From: Polaromonas sp. AET17H-212
Lineage (GTDB): Bacteria > Pseudomonadota > Gammaproteobacteria > Burkholderiales > Burkholderiaceae_C
Direction of reading: 5' to 3'
NCBI RefSeq assembly: GCF_002379085.1
Contig: NZ_NBZW01000001.1
Coordinates: forward strand, 310,001-374,000
DNA length: 64,000 nucleotides
The position numbers and the translations under genes are program-made. Position 1 is the first letter of the stretch. The number at the start of each line of letters is the position of its first letter. The notes under the pieces were generated by a model. The model ran no database searches. It saw nothing but the letters and a program-made list of their open reading frames with translations, and had not been told where the DNA came from. Positions 1-8,768 of the stretch are shown here, in pieces.

Positions 1-69
1 GGCCGTCTTGGCGACCAACACGTTGTCGTTGGCATGCAGGCGAATCAGGGGGCTGGGGTGCTTGGTCAT
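1..69 (-). CDS. UxaA/altronate dehydratase-family protein, N-terminal fragment
   Basis: Only the first 23 codons are inside the window; the gene runs off the left edge. The visible N-terminus reads MTKHPSPLIRLHANDNVLVA. This resembles the start of the small SAF domain of UxaA/GarD-type sugar-acid dehydratases, which typically open with a 'LxxxDNVxVA' pattern. It lies 26 bp downstream of the Bug-type binding protein gene on the same strand, so the two probably share a transcript. That placement suggests uptake and dehydration of a sugar acid such as altronate or galactarate. The identification is from a very short stretch and is only moderately sure. Confidence 0.55.
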   Translation of the reverse strand, partial: MTKHPSPLIRLHANDNVLVAKTA

Positions 70-95
70 CGTGGTTCAGGCGGCGCGTGATCGCA

Positions 96-1100
96 TCAGC
101 TCTTCATCAGTTCCCTGAGCTTGAGTTTGTCGATCAACAAGGTCTCCTGCTGGTAGACCGTGCCCACATATTTTTCGTAGTCCGGGCCGTCGAGGTAGAG
201 CACGGGTGCGTCGATCTTGTCGGCGACCTGCTTGAACTCCGGGCTGTTGACAGCCTGGCGGAAGGCATCGCGCAGCTTCTGCGTGACAACCGGGTCCAGA
301 CCTTTCGGGGCGCCAATGCCATTGGGGGCATCGACCACCACGTTGTAGCCCAGCTCCTTGAGTGTCGGCGTGTCCTTGAAACGCGGCGTGCGGCGCTCAC
401 CCCAGGTGGCAAACAGCTTGAGCTTGCCGGCTTCGACGTGCGGCGCCCATGAGCTGGAGTCGGCCAACAGGTCAACATGGCCGCCAAGCACGGCCTGCAA
501 TGCGTCTGCCCCGCCCTTGTACGGGACATGGTTGAAGCGGATTCCGGCAGCCAGCGCGAACTGTTCCATTCCCACATGCGTGGCACCACCGACCCCGGCG
601 TGGGCATAGGTGACCACGCCCGGATTGGCTTTGGCAAAAGCCACCACCTCCTGCAGCGACTTGAAGCGGGAGGCGGCGGGTGCCGCGACACCAAAGGTCT
701 GGCCCGAAGTGCGCGCGAGGTAGGTGAAGTCCTTCAGGGGGTCCAGTTGCACCGTGCCGAGTTGGGAAAAACGTGCGACGGAAATGGGAATCTGTCCAAT
801 GGTGTAGCCGTCGGGCTTGGCACCGGCCATGGCCTTGGTGCCGATCATGCCGGAGGCGCCTGCCCGGTTTTCCACGGCGATGGCCTGGCCCAACACACGC
901 GACGCCACCTGGCACAGGGCGCGCATCGATTGGTCGGCGGTCCCGCCCGCCGGCCAGGGGCAGATGAAGGTGATGGGACGTTCGGGGTAGGAGGAGGACG
1001 CCAGCGCGCGCAGGGGCGACAGAAGGCCGGCAACACCGCTGGCGGCAGCGCCTGCCAGCAGGGTACGGCGACGAAGGGACGGGGGGAGCGATGAATTCAT
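96..1100 (-). CDS. Bug-family tripartite tricarboxylate transporter substrate-binding protein
   Basis: Periplasmic solute-binding protein of the Bug/TctC family, 334 residues, the usual family length. The N-terminus has a twin-arginine-like stretch (RRRTLLAG, residues 9-16) and a hydrophobic segment ending in ALA-S, so it is exported. The mature part opens with YPERPITFICPWPAGG, the classic Bug signature; the P-x-G-G loop contacts the carboxylate of the ligand. The start was set at 1100 because the open frame upstream has no signal peptide and enters the promoter region. Bug proteins bind small carboxylic acids, and many in Burkholderiales work without a linked transporter, as seems true here. 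The divergent LysR gene and the downstream UxaA-like gene suggest a sugar-acid or dicarboxylate ligand; this is inference. Confidence 0.9.
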   Translation of the reverse strand: MNSSLPPSLRRRTLLAGAAASGVAGLLSPLRALASSSYPERPITFICPWPAGGTADQSMRALCQVASRVLGQAIAVENRAGASGMIGTKAMAGAKPDGYTIGQIPISVARFSQLGTVQLDPLKDFTYLARTSGQTFGVAAPAASRFKSLQEVVAFAKANPGVVTYAHAGVGGATHVGMEQFALAAGIRFNHVPYKGGADALQAVLGGHVDLLADSSSWAPHVEAGKLKLFATWGERRTPRFKDTPTLKELGYNVVVDAPNGIGAPKGLDPVVTQKLRDAFRQAVNSPEFKQVADKIDAPVLYLDGPDYEKYVGTVYQQETLLIDKLKLRELMKS

Positions 1101-1215
1101 GGGTTTGTCTCGGTCGTTGTAGGCATGTGGGGGAAGCCCAGATTGTTCAGGTGAAGAACATAACAATCCAATCATTTTTCGTAATCTCTTCATAGCCTCT
1201 GGGTTAACATGAACC
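1101..1215. promoter_or_regulatory. divergent promoter region between bug gene and lysR
   Basis: This 115-bp gap separates two divergently transcribed genes and is clearly more AT-rich than its surroundings (the stretch around 1155-1195). LysR regulators usually bind such a gap to control themselves and the divergent operon. No single T-N11-A box can be picked with confidence by eye. Confidence 0.5.
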
Positions 1216-2148
1216 ATGGCCCAGATCGATCGCGTTCTTCGCTCCAACATCAAACTCCGGCATCTGCAGCTGATTGTGGCGCTCGACCAGTTCCGCCACA
1301 TCGGGCGTACGGCCGAATTCCTGGCCGTCAGTCAACCTGCGGTGTCCAAAATGCTCGCCGAAGTGGAAAACCTGCTTGGCGTGACGCTGTTCGACCGCTC
1401 TTCGCGCGGCACCGACCCCACCCCCGGAGGCCAGTTGGTCATCCGCTTTGCCCGCTCGGTCCTGGCCGAGTACGAACGCACCCGCGACGAGATCACGGCC
1501 CAGGCCAGCGGCGCCGCCGGACGCACCCGCGTCGGTGCCATGGTGGTGGCCATGCCCCTGCTGCTGGCCCAAGCCGTCAAGGCCCTGAAAGACCGGTCCC
1601 GCCAGGCCACCGTGCTGGTGGAGGAAGGCGATCTGACCCACCTCTTGCCCAAGCTGCGGCTGGGGGAGCTGGACCTGTTTGTCGGCCGGCTCGAGCCCGG
1701 TTATGCCTCTCCGGACCTGATTGCCGAAGCGCTCTACAACGAGCCGATGGTCGTGGTGGTCAAGCCCGGCCACACGCTGACCAGCAAGAGAAAGCCCGCC
1801 TGGAGCGACCTGGCCAGCGTCCCCTGCGTGATGCCGCCACCCTGGGCATCGCTGCGGGTGAAGCTGGAGCAGATGTTTTTTCGCCATGGCCTGCAGCCGC
1901 CCGGGGACATCATCGAAACCTCGTCCTTTCTCGCACTGTCCACTTTTCTGCGCGAGCGGGGCGCTGCCGGCTTCATGGCACGCTCTGTCGCCGCACAGTA
2001 CGAGCGCGAAGGACTGGTGAAGGTCCTGAAGATGACGGTACCCATCGACTTGCCGCCCATCGGCATCATGACCCTGCGCGGCAGGTTGCTGACACCCGTC
2101 AGCCAGCAATTGATGGAGTGCCTGCGCAGCGCTGCGCCAGGCGGCTGA
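1216..2148 (+). CDS. LysR-type transcriptional regulator
   Basis: A 310-residue LysR-type regulator of typical length. The winged helix-turn-helix lies at about residues 12-75 (LRHLQLIVALDQFRHIGRTA followed by SQPAVSKMLAEVENLLGVTL), with the family-typical 'SQPAVSK' recognition helix. The remainder (about 95-300) is a periplasmic-binding-protein-like effector domain. It is divergent from the Bug-type binding protein across a 115-bp gap, the standard arrangement for a regulator of the adjacent catabolic/uptake operon. The overlapping ATG at 1209 is in a different frame, so 1216 is the natural start. The effector is unknown, probably the ligand of the neighbouring pathway. Confidence 0.93.
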   Translation: MAQIDRVLRSNIKLRHLQLIVALDQFRHIGRTAEFLAVSQPAVSKMLAEVENLLGVTLFDRSSRGTDPTPGGQLVIRFARSVLAEYERTRDEITAQASGAAGRTRVGAMVVAMPLLLAQAVKALKDRSRQATVLVEEGDLTHLLPKLRLGELDLFVGRLEPGYASPDLIAEALYNEPMVVVVKPGHTLTSKRKPAWSDLASVPCVMPPPWASLRVKLEQMFFRHGLQPPGDIIETSSFLALSTFLRERGAAGFMARSVAAQYEREGLVKVLKMTVPIDLPPIGIMTLRGRLLTPVSQQLMECLRSAAPGG

Positions 2149-2319
2149 TGCGCCTGACGTCCCTGACAGGTCCTGAAAATTACCCCCGGTTGCATTTTTC
2201 GAGGCCTTGACATGTTTTTCCCCTGACTTGCCTCTTTAACTTTCTCCTTGGCGCCCAAACCATGTAGGACAGAAGAGCAAGCCGCCAAACACCGGCTTTC
2301 GGGAAGGCAAACTGTCACG

Positions 2320-3228
2320 ATGACCCAAGCAAGCAGAAAATCCATTTCCCGACAAGCCGCCGCCGGCCTGATGGCCGCCACGTTCTGTGTCGGAAGCGCC
2401 CTGGCTGCGCCGAATGACGCGGGCGCAACGGCGCTGCAGGCCAAATACACCGCCCTCGCCCCCCAGCTGGCGCGCAACGAGTTTCAAAGGCCGCTGGTCA
2501 TTGAGTCCTCCGAAGCCGCCAATGCCGTGAGCGGCAACGCCTACGCGGTCATCAATTACCCGTTTTCAGCCGTGACCACGGCTTTCAAGACCCCTGACAA
2601 CTGGTGCGATGTGCTGATGTTGCACCTCAATACCAAGTTCTGCCGCACCACCGGCGGCACCGGCAGCCCCACGGGACTGGAAGTCAGCATTGGCAAAAAG
2701 GGGCCGCAGGAAGTCAAGGACGCCTACACCCTGGCCTTTGACTTCAAGCTGGCCAGTGCCACGCCGGACCACATGGCGGTGCAGCTCAATGCGGACAAAG
2801 GCCCGCTGGGGACCAACAACTACCGCATCAACCTGCGGGTGGTGCCGCTTGCCGGCGGCAAGACCTTCATGCACCTGCAGTACTCCTACGGCTATGGCAT
2901 GGCCGGACGCGTGGCCATGCAGGGCTATCTGTCGACGGTCGGCAGCGGCAAAACCGGGTTCACGCTGGTGGACACCCCGGCCGGTGGCGAAAAAACCTAC
3001 GTGGACGGCATGCGCGGTGCGGTCGAGCGCAACACCATGCGCTATTACCTGGCGATCGATGCCTACATGGCCTCGCTGGCGGCGCCGCCTGCCGAGCAGC
3101 TGGAAAAACGCCTGCAGCAATGGTTTGACGCGACCGAACGGTATCCGCGCCAGCTGCATGAAATCGAGCGTACGGCTTACCTCACCATGAAACGCAGCGA
3201 ACACCGGCGCCAGCAGGCGGCCGAATAA
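2320..3228 (+). CDS. exported protein of unknown function
   Basis: 302 residues with a clear signal peptide (positively charged start, hydrophobic core around residues 14-28, cleavage likely after ALA). The start at 2320 is preceded by a GGAAGG ribosome-binding sequence; the longer upstream frame would bury the signal peptide. The mature part contains a cysteine pair (WCDVLMLHLNTKFC) and a soluble mixed alpha/beta sequence, ending in a charged tail (KRSEHRRQQ). I do not recognise the family. The gene stands alone between the LysR gene and a convergent small gene, and an octamer TGTAGGAC sits 50 bp upstream (see findings). A periplasmic location is the only safe statement. Confidence 0.75.
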   Translation: MTQASRKSISRQAAAGLMAATFCVGSALAAPNDAGATALQAKYTALAPQLARNEFQRPLVIESSEAANAVSGNAYAVINYPFSAVTTAFKTPDNWCDVLMLHLNTKFCRTTGGTGSPTGLEVSIGKKGPQEVKDAYTLAFDFKLASATPDHMAVQLNADKGPLGTNNYRINLRVVPLAGGKTFMHLQYSYGYGMAGRVAMQGYLSTVGSGKTGFTLVDTPAGGEKTYVDGMRGAVERNTMRYYLAIDAYMASLAAPPAEQLEKRLQQWFDATERYPRQLHEIERTAYLTMKRSEHRRQQAAE

Positions 3229-3361
3229 GTCCGGTCCCGCCGGCCGCCTTTCGAGGCGCAGGCTTCGGGCCAGGCCGCTGCAGCGCAGGTGGCTGGTCGA
3301 TGCGGATGCGCCAGCCCGTGAGTCGGCACACCGTTACGGCGCCCCACCCTTCCCTTGCTTC

Positions 3362-3655
3362 TTACTTGCGCAGCAGCTGGCGCGCAGCAGCCATGTCGCG
3401 GTCGTAAACCGCCTTGGCCTCGCGCCGGCAGGCGGTGCGTTCGGCGGCAGCCATCTTCGCGCATTCCTCGAGGTACAGCTTGTAGCCACCGCCAGCTTCA
3501 TTGATGGCGGTGCGGTATTTCTGCTGCGGCGTGCTGTCGGCGACGGCGCCGCGTTCGAGCAGTTTTTCCTCCATCGCCGCAGGCTGGGCCAGGACGGCGG
3601 AGCCGCTGGCAAGCAGCAGGGCTGAAACAACAAAAGTGGAGAGTTTTCTGGTCAT
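3362..3655 (-). CDS. small exported protein of unknown function
   Basis: 97 residues starting MTRKLSTFVVSALLLASG, a good signal peptide with likely cleavage after VLAQ. The mature part is helical and charged, with two cysteines (EECAKM and ERTACRREA) about 13 residues apart, spaced to form a disulfide between two helices. The start at 3655 was chosen over an in-frame ATG at 3673 because the signal peptide begins there. It resembles the many short Burkholderiales periplasmic proteins of unknown role. Its neighbours are also small unknowns, so context gives no function. Confidence 0.65.
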   Translation of the reverse strand: MTRKLSTFVVSALLLASGSAVLAQPAAMEEKLLERGAVADSTPQQKYRTAINEAGGGYKLYLEECAKMAAAERTACRREAKAVYDRDMAAARQLLRK

Positions 3656-3712
3656 GGTGCGTCCTTGAATCAAGTGGTGACAGGGGTCATGGGGAATGGC
3701 AGGGCTGGCGTT

Positions 3713-3919
3713 TTATTTCCGGCCCGAACTGTTGGGCGTGTGCTGGTGATCCAGCGGCGGCTTGTCGGGCATGTTGGTCGAGTCAATGCGGGCTTTCACG
3801 CTGGCGGGGCTGTTGGCCGCTTTTTCGGCCAGGGCCTGCTGACTGCCACTGGCGGGCTGGGGCCCCTTGGGCGTGTTTTGCGCCGGTTTGTGACCGGACA
3901 GGACGGGATGATGGGTCAT
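3713..3919 (-). CDS. small hydrophilic protein of unknown function
   Basis: 68 residues, rich in proline, serine, lysine and asparagine, with no hydrophobic segment; probably disordered and cytoplasmic. The case for a real gene is a strong ribosome-binding site (AGGAGAGCAGCC directly before the ATG) and codon use like its neighbours. It precedes the 97-residue exported protein on the same strand with a 57-bp gap, so they may be co-transcribed. No family is recognised. Confidence 0.5.
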   Translation of the reverse strand: MTHHPVLSGHKPAQNTPKGPQPASGSQQALAEKAANSPASVKARIDSTNMPDKPPLDHQHTPNSSGRK

Positions 3920-4118
3920 GGCTGCTCTCCTGGGTTGCCCGCTGGCTGGCAGCGGCGTTGACGTTTCCTGACCAGCCTACCGCCGGGCGACACGCGCGCC
4001 CGTCAGCGCGATGGTCCCCTGCCTGTAGGACAGATGGAACCCTCTGCCGGGCTGGACGGCATGAAGAAAATACTGGCCACCTTGCCCGCCGGGGTCAAGG
4101 TGAGGTGCCGCCCAGAAA

Positions 4119-4574
4119 TCAGGGGCGGGCGGTCATTTGCCCGCGAATTTCACCACCCGGAAATTTGGCGGTGTGAATGTTGGCATACCACTTGCCAGCC
4201 ATCAGGTCGGCCGCCTGAGCCGGTGTCAGCGTGGCCTGGCCGCTCATCGGACTGGTGATGGGGCCGGTGAAAGGCAGGGCCACACCCGCGTTGGCGCCCA
4301 CCGGGGCCGGGCCGTGAAAGTGGCCTGCGGTCGCCGGGCCGCTCAAGCCTTCGTAGCTCAGTTGCCAGCGCAACAGGTTGGTGTCCTTGTTCAACACGGC
4401 ATCCACCTTGCCGCTGCCGCTGGAGGCCACTGCCGGCACCTCGTTGGCGCCGCGCAGTTGCGTCGTGAATGCCAGCAGGTTGGACTGCGACGGCAGCATG
4501 CTGCAACCGGAAACCAGAATCACCGCGGCGGCGGCGAGGGTCGAACGAAACGCGTGGCGGCGGGAAATCATCAT
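4119..4574 (-). CDS. CHRD domain-containing lipoprotein
   Basis: 151 residues. The N-terminus is a lipoprotein signal with the lipobox VSGC (cysteine near residue 24). The mature part is a CHRD domain, named after chordin: it has LRGANEVPAVASSGSGKVDA, the GPATAGHFHGPAPVG core and the C-terminal WYANIHTAKFPGGEIRGQM motif typical of bacterial CHRD proteins. These are envelope or surface proteins of unknown biochemical role, often with predicted beta-sandwich folds. The ATG at 4574 is preceded by GGAG at proper spacing. It is divergent from ku across a 418-bp gap. Domain assignment is firm; function is not known. Confidence 0.88.
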   Translation of the reverse strand: MMISRRHAFRSTLAAAAVILVSGCSMLPSQSNLLAFTTQLRGANEVPAVASSGSGKVDAVLNKDTNLLRWQLSYEGLSGPATAGHFHGPAPVGANAGVALPFTGPITSPMSGQATLTPAQAADLMAGKWYANIHTAKFPGGEIRGQMTARP

Positions 4575-4676
4575 GCTTGTCTCCAGTGGAAGGACGAAAT
4601 TCCAATCTTAGGACTGCGCGGCAGAGGGCGCTGTAGGACGCCGGCTTGACCCCCACCGGCAGGCCGGATGTCGTCC

Positions 4677-4707
4677 TTGTTCATTCGTTTTCCGTAACGA
4701 TGAACAA
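4677..4707. promoter_or_regulatory. inverted repeat, candidate operator or hairpin upstream of ku
   Basis: Perfect 8-bp arms TTGTTCAT (4677-4684) and ATGAACAA (4700-4707) separated by 15 bp; the arms can be extended by CG pairing with one bulge. It is followed by an A-run on the plus strand. It could be a regulator site for ku or the CHRD gene, or a hairpin in the CHRD leader. The symmetry is seen directly; the role is inference. Confidence 0.35.
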
Positions 4708-4760
4708 AAAAGACCACCCGCTCAACAGGTACGCGCGCAGCTAGCTATTTATTTCATAGC
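4707..4760 (-). repeat. dispersed 17-bp-core element, copy 1 (intergenic)
   Basis: Core at 4744-4760, read on the minus strand as GCTATGAAATAAATAGC (5-bp arms GCTAT/ATAGC). It continues on that strand into a TAGCTGCGCG arm and a GGGTGG...TTTTTT end like the other copies. It lies in the ku/CHRD intergenic region. Confidence 0.6.
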
Positions 4761-4992
4761 AAATCAGGCACGCCGACCGACCGCAGGGGGCCTGCGCCGT
4801 CGTCCTACGGCAGCAACGGACGGCTGCCGACAGCACCCTGCCGCCGCCCCGGATTAAGGTCACACACGGGGTTACCTACGTACTGGAGCGTTCAAACATG
4901 GCAAACAGGCATCAACACCTTCTGGGCCAGCCAGGCGGAGGCAGGGCTGGCAATTTGCAGACAACAGCCCGCAGCCACCGGAGGCGATAGGC

Positions 4993-5910
4993 ATGGCCTC
5001 GCGCGCCTTGTGGAAAGGAGCCATCAGTTTTGGGCTGGTGCACATCCCGGTGTCGTTGCATTCAGCGACCACCGACAGCGGGGTCGACTTCGACTGGCTG
5101 GACAAACGCAGCATGGACCCGGTGGGGTACAAACGCATCAACAAGAAGACCGGCAAGGAAATCACGAAGGAAAACATCGTCCGGGGCGTGCAGTACGAGG
5201 ACGGCCAGTACGTGGTGCTGAGCGACGAAGAAATCGCGGCGGCCTTTCCCCGGACCACCCAGACGATAGAGATCGAGAGTTTTGTCGCCAACACCGACAT
5301 TCCTTTTGTCTACCTCGAACGCCCTTACTACATTGCGCCCATCAACCAGGGCAAAAAGGTCTACGCGCTGCTGCGCGACACCCTGCTCAAGACCGGACGG
5401 GTCGGCATTGCCCGCGTGGTGATACAGACCAAGCAGCACCTGGCCGTGCTGGTGCCGTCCGGCCCCGGGCTGATTTTGGACCTGCTGCGCTGGGGCACCG
5501 AGATCCGCAACTGGGACGACCTGGACCTGCCGCCCGAAGGCGCCAAGGCGGCCGGCCTGTCCGAGAAGGAGTTGTCCATGGCCCGACAACTGGTCAACGA
5601 CATGACCGACACCTGGAAGCCGGAGCAGTTCAAGGATTCGTTCACGGATGCCATCATGGCCCTGGTTCAGCAGAAGGTGAAGCAAGGCAAGGTCGAAACC
5701 GTCGAGCAGCCGGAAGTGCCTGATGAATCCTCCGGCGGTGCGGGCGCAAAAATCATCGACCTGACCGAGCTGCTGCAGCGCAGCCTGCGCCACCAGGGTG
5801 GCACGGCCGGCAAGACCGCGCCCAAAACGCCGGCCAAAGCCGCAAGCACCACGCCGGCCCGCAAGCCGGCCGCCAAAACCGGCGCCGCGAGCCGGCGCCG
5901 CGCCGCCTGA
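4993..5910 (+). CDS. ku: Ku protein, non-homologous end joining
   Basis: 305 residues. Bacterial Ku binds broken double-strand DNA ends as a ring homodimer and recruits LigD. The N-terminus MASRALWKGAISFGLVHIPV is the signature of the family, and the core (about 1-260) is the DNA-encircling Ku domain. The C-terminal 45 residues form a Lys/Ala/Pro-rich tail (KTAPKTPAKAA...), which in bacterial Ku proteins modulates DNA binding and threading. The ATG is preceded by GGAGG at 8-9 bp. ligD follows after 22 bp, so the two form an NHEJ operon. Regulation may involve the inverted repeat at 4677-4707; this is inference. Confidence 0.97.
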   Translation: MASRALWKGAISFGLVHIPVSLHSATTDSGVDFDWLDKRSMDPVGYKRINKKTGKEITKENIVRGVQYEDGQYVVLSDEEIAAAFPRTTQTIEIESFVANTDIPFVYLERPYYIAPINQGKKVYALLRDTLLKTGRVGIARVVIQTKQHLAVLVPSGPGLILDLLRWGTEIRNWDDLDLPPEGAKAAGLSEKELSMARQLVNDMTDTWKPEQFKDSFTDAIMALVQQKVKQGKVETVEQPEVPDESSGGAGAKIIDLTELLQRSLRHQGGTAGKTAPKTPAKAASTTPARKPAAKTGAASRRRAA

Positions 5911-5932
5911 ACAAAGCCGGCCACACCCACCC

Positions 5933-8599
5933 ATGGCAGCCGACGACCCGCTCCAGGCCTACCGCGCCAAGCGCGACTTCCAACACACGCCGGAGCCGGC
6001 CGCCGGGGGCAAGCGCTCCCAGGCGCGCAGCTTCGTTATCCAGAAACATGACGCCAGCCACCTGCATTACGACTTCCGGCTTGAGCTCGAAGGCACGCTG
6101 AAAAGCTGGGCCGTCCCCAAAGGGCCCAGCCTGGACCCCGGCGTCAAACGCATGGCGGTGCAGGTGGAAGACCATCCGATCTCCTACGCCAGCTTCGAAG
6201 GCACCATTCCCGCCAACCAGTACGGCGCTGGCAATGTCATCGTCTGGGACCGCGGCACCTGGCTGCCAGTTGGCGACCCGGTGGCGGGACTGCAGAATGG
6301 CAAACTGAAGTTCGAGTTGCAGGGCGAAAAACTCAAAGGCCACTGGTCGCTGGTGCGCATGCATGGCAAAGGCGGGGAGCGCCAGCCGCCCTGGCTGCTG
6401 ATCAAGGACAGGGATGACGCGGCCCGGCCCGCCGCCGACTACGACGTGCTGCAGGCCCTGCCCGACAGCGTGATCACCGGCGTGCCCTTGACACCCCGCA
6501 AAACCACCGCGGCCAAAAAGGCGCCAGCCAAAGCCGCGTCCACCAGCAACGCCGCCGCGGGCAAAAAACCCGCCGCCACACGCCGCCAGCCACCGGGTGC
6601 CCTCAAGGACGACCTGCCGCAAACGCTCGCCCCTGAACTGGCGACGCTGGTCACGCACATGCCGGCCGACAGCCAGGACTGGGAGTACGAGATCAAGTTC
6701 GACGGTTACCGCCTGCTGACACGCGTGGAGGGCACGTCGATCCGCTGCCTCACGCGCAACGGCCACGACTGGAGCGACAGGCTGCCGGTGCTGGTGCAAG
6801 CCTTGTCGCGGCTGGGCCTGCGCTCCGGCTGGCTGGACGGTGAAATCGTGGTGCATGACAGCAAGGGCCTGCCTGACTTCGGCGCGCTGCAAAACGCTTT
6901 CGACAGTGGCAGCACCGCGCAGATCGTCTATTACGTGTTCGACCTGCCGTTTTATGACGGCTACGACCTGCGCCCGCTGCCGCTGGTGGAGCGGCGCAAC
7001 CTGCTGCGGGCGCTGGTGCAGGCGGCGCCGCCGGGCCCGGTCCGTTTCAGCGAAACCCTGGAGGCCGGCACGCAGGACCTGCTGGCTGCCGCACGCCGCC
7101 TGGGGCTGGAGGGCGTGATCGGCAAACGTGTGTCGTCACCCTATGTGTCGCGCCGCTCGCCGAGCTGGATCAAGCTCAAGACGCAGCTGCGCCAGGAGTT
7201 TGTGATTGGCGGCTACACCGAGCCCAAGGGCTCCCGTGCCGGCCTGGGCGCCTTGCTGCTGGGGGTGTATGACGACCGGGGCGCCCTGCGTTATGCAGGC
7301 AACGTGGGCACCGGGTTTGACGACAACACCTTGCAACAGCTGCAGGGCAAGCTGGCCGCGCTGGCAACACCCCGCCCTGCTTTTGCCGGCCTGCCCGCCT
7401 CGGTCAAGGGCCACTGGGTTAAACCGGTGCTGCTGGCCGAGGTCAGTTTTGCACAATGGACCCACACCGGGCGTATCCGCCACGCCGTGTTCCGGGGCCT
7501 GCGCACTGACAAGGACGCGCGCAAGGTCACCCGCGAATCGGCGCAGCCCATCGAGGACCTCATGCCAGCGACCAAAAAATCCGCAGCCTCGCCGCGCACC
7601 CCGGCCGCCGACAAACGCGGCACCCGCCGCCCTGCCCCGGACAGCGGCACGCTGCGCGTCACGCATCCCGAACGCGTGGTGGACCCGGACACCGGCCTGA
7701 CCAAACTCGACCTGGTGCATTACTACGCGCTGGTGGCACCGCTGATGCTGCCGCATCTGCGCGCCAGGCCGGTGGCGCTGGTACGGGCGCCGGACGGTGT
7801 CCAGGGTGAGCTGTTTTTCCAGAAACACGCCGAGGCGACGGCCATCCCCGGCCTCAAGCTGCTGGACCCGGCGCTGGACCCCGGCCATGCGCCCTTGCTG
7901 GAAATCACCACGGCGGAGGTGCTACTGGCCGCCACCCAGCTCAATGTCATGGAGTTCCACACCTGGAACGCCACGACCCGGTCCATCGCCAAACCCGACC
8001 GCATGACCTTTGACCTGGACCCGGGTGAAGGCGTGTCGTGGGCGCAGATCCTGGAAGCCGCCCAACTGGTCCAGGCGCTGCTGAAGGAACTTGGCCTGCC
8101 GGCGTTTCTCAAGACCAGTGGCGGCAAGGGCCTGCATGTGGTGGTGCCACTGAAACCGGCCTTCGGCTGGGACACGGTGAAGGATTTCTCGCAGGCCATC
8201 GTGCAGCATTTGTCCGCCGTGATCCCCGACCGCTTCGTGGCCAAAAGCGGGCCGCGCAACCGGGTTGGAAAAATTTTCCCCGACTACCTGCGCAACGGTT
8301 TTGGTGCCACGACGGTCTGTGCCTGGTCCCTGCGGGCCCGGCCCGGGCTGGGCGTGTCGGTGCCGGTCAGTTGGGACGAGCTGAACGGCCTGAGCGGTCC
8401 GGCGCACTGGACGGTGGCCAACATCGCCGATCGCATCGCCATCGGCAACTCGCCCTGGGATGGCTACGAGCAGGCCCGCTGCACCCTCCCCGCCGCCATG
8501 AAAGCGCTCGGCTTCAAGGCGGAACAACCTGTCGCAGCAGCGAAGCCGTCCCGGCCCCGGTCAACGGCCAAGGCCGGCAAGATCAAGGCCGCGGTGTAG
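5933..8599 (+). CDS. ligD: multifunctional ATP-dependent DNA ligase LigD
   Basis: 888 residues, the Ku-partner end-processing and joining enzyme. Domain order is that of Pseudomonas LigD. The 3'-phosphoesterase is at about 15-175 (HDASHLHYDFRLELEG, with catalytic His/Asp). The ATP-dependent ligase is at about 225-540, with the adenylated lysine in KFDG at 255-258, LDGEIVV near 301-307 and the SWIKLK motif. The primase-polymerase domain is at about 580-870 (MTFDLDPGEG with the metal-binding acid pair, and KTSGGKGLHVVVPL). Two Lys/Ala-rich linkers (about 185-220 and 555-580) separate the domains. The start at 5933 gives the normal N-terminus; the longer open frame overlaps ku. The gene ends in TAG, which is part of a TGTAGGAC octamer. 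Confidence 0.97.
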   Translation: MAADDPLQAYRAKRDFQHTPEPAAGGKRSQARSFVIQKHDASHLHYDFRLELEGTLKSWAVPKGPSLDPGVKRMAVQVEDHPISYASFEGTIPANQYGAGNVIVWDRGTWLPVGDPVAGLQNGKLKFELQGEKLKGHWSLVRMHGKGGERQPPWLLIKDRDDAARPAADYDVLQALPDSVITGVPLTPRKTTAAKKAPAKAASTSNAAAGKKPAATRRQPPGALKDDLPQTLAPELATLVTHMPADSQDWEYEIKFDGYRLLTRVEGTSIRCLTRNGHDWSDRLPVLVQALSRLGLRSGWLDGEIVVHDSKGLPDFGALQNAFDSGSTAQIVYYVFDLPFYDGYDLRPLPLVERRNLLRALVQAAPPGPVRFSETLEAGTQDLLAAARRLGLEGVIGKRVSSPYVSRRSPSWIKLKTQLRQEFVIGGYTEPKGSRAGLGALLLGVYDDRGALRYAGNVGTGFDDNTLQQLQGKLAALATPRPAFAGLPASVKGHWVKPVLLAEVSFAQWTHTGRIRHAVFRGLRTDKDARKVTRESAQPIEDLMPATKKSAASPRTPAADKRGTRRPAPDSGTLRVTHPERVVDPDTGLTKLDLVHYYALVAPLMLPHLRARPVALVRAPDGVQGELFFQKHAEATAIPGLKLLDPALDPGHAPLLEITTAEVLLAATQLNVMEFHTWNATTRSIAKPDRMTFDLDPGEGVSWAQILEAAQLVQALLKELGLPAFLKTSGGKGLHVVVPLKPAFGWDTVKDFSQAIVQHLSAVIPDRFVAKSGPRNRVGKIFPDYLRNGFGATTVCAWSLRARPGLGVSVPVSWDELNGLSGPAHWTVANIADRIAIGNSPWDGYEQARCTLPAAMKALGFKAEQPVAAAKPSRPRSTAKAGKIKAAV

Positions 8600-8768
8600 G
8601 ACCGCCTTGACAGATTCACGCGCGCCTTCCTGACAGACGCTCGGGTGGCCGCCGGCTTCGCGCGAGGCCAGTACCGGCGTATCTTCATGCCAGGTACCAG
8701 CGGCTTGCAGCCGTGCGCCCTGCACGGCCGGGAGTTGGGACACTTGATGATTCTTTCGGGAACACGCC

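Larger units (their letters stand above)
4575..4992. promoter_or_regulatory. long intergenic region upstream of ku
   Basis: This 418-bp stretch separates the CHRD lipoprotein gene from the divergent ku gene. It holds an octamer TGTAGGAC at 4632-4639 and a one-mismatch reverse copy at 4802-4809. An inverted repeat TTGTTCAT/ATGAACAA lies at 4677-4707, and one copy of the dispersed 17-bp-core element at 4744-4760. A 30-codon open frame at 4898-4990 ends two bases before the ku start; I regard it as unproven. The ku ribosome-binding site GGAGG lies at 4979-4983. No other gene is visible. Confidence 0.5.

Noticed and set aside
4898-4990. 30-codon open frame ending two bases before the ku start
   Set aside because: Too short to support, no conservation can be tested, and the ribosome-binding site of ku lies at its 3' end; listed only as part of the ku leader.
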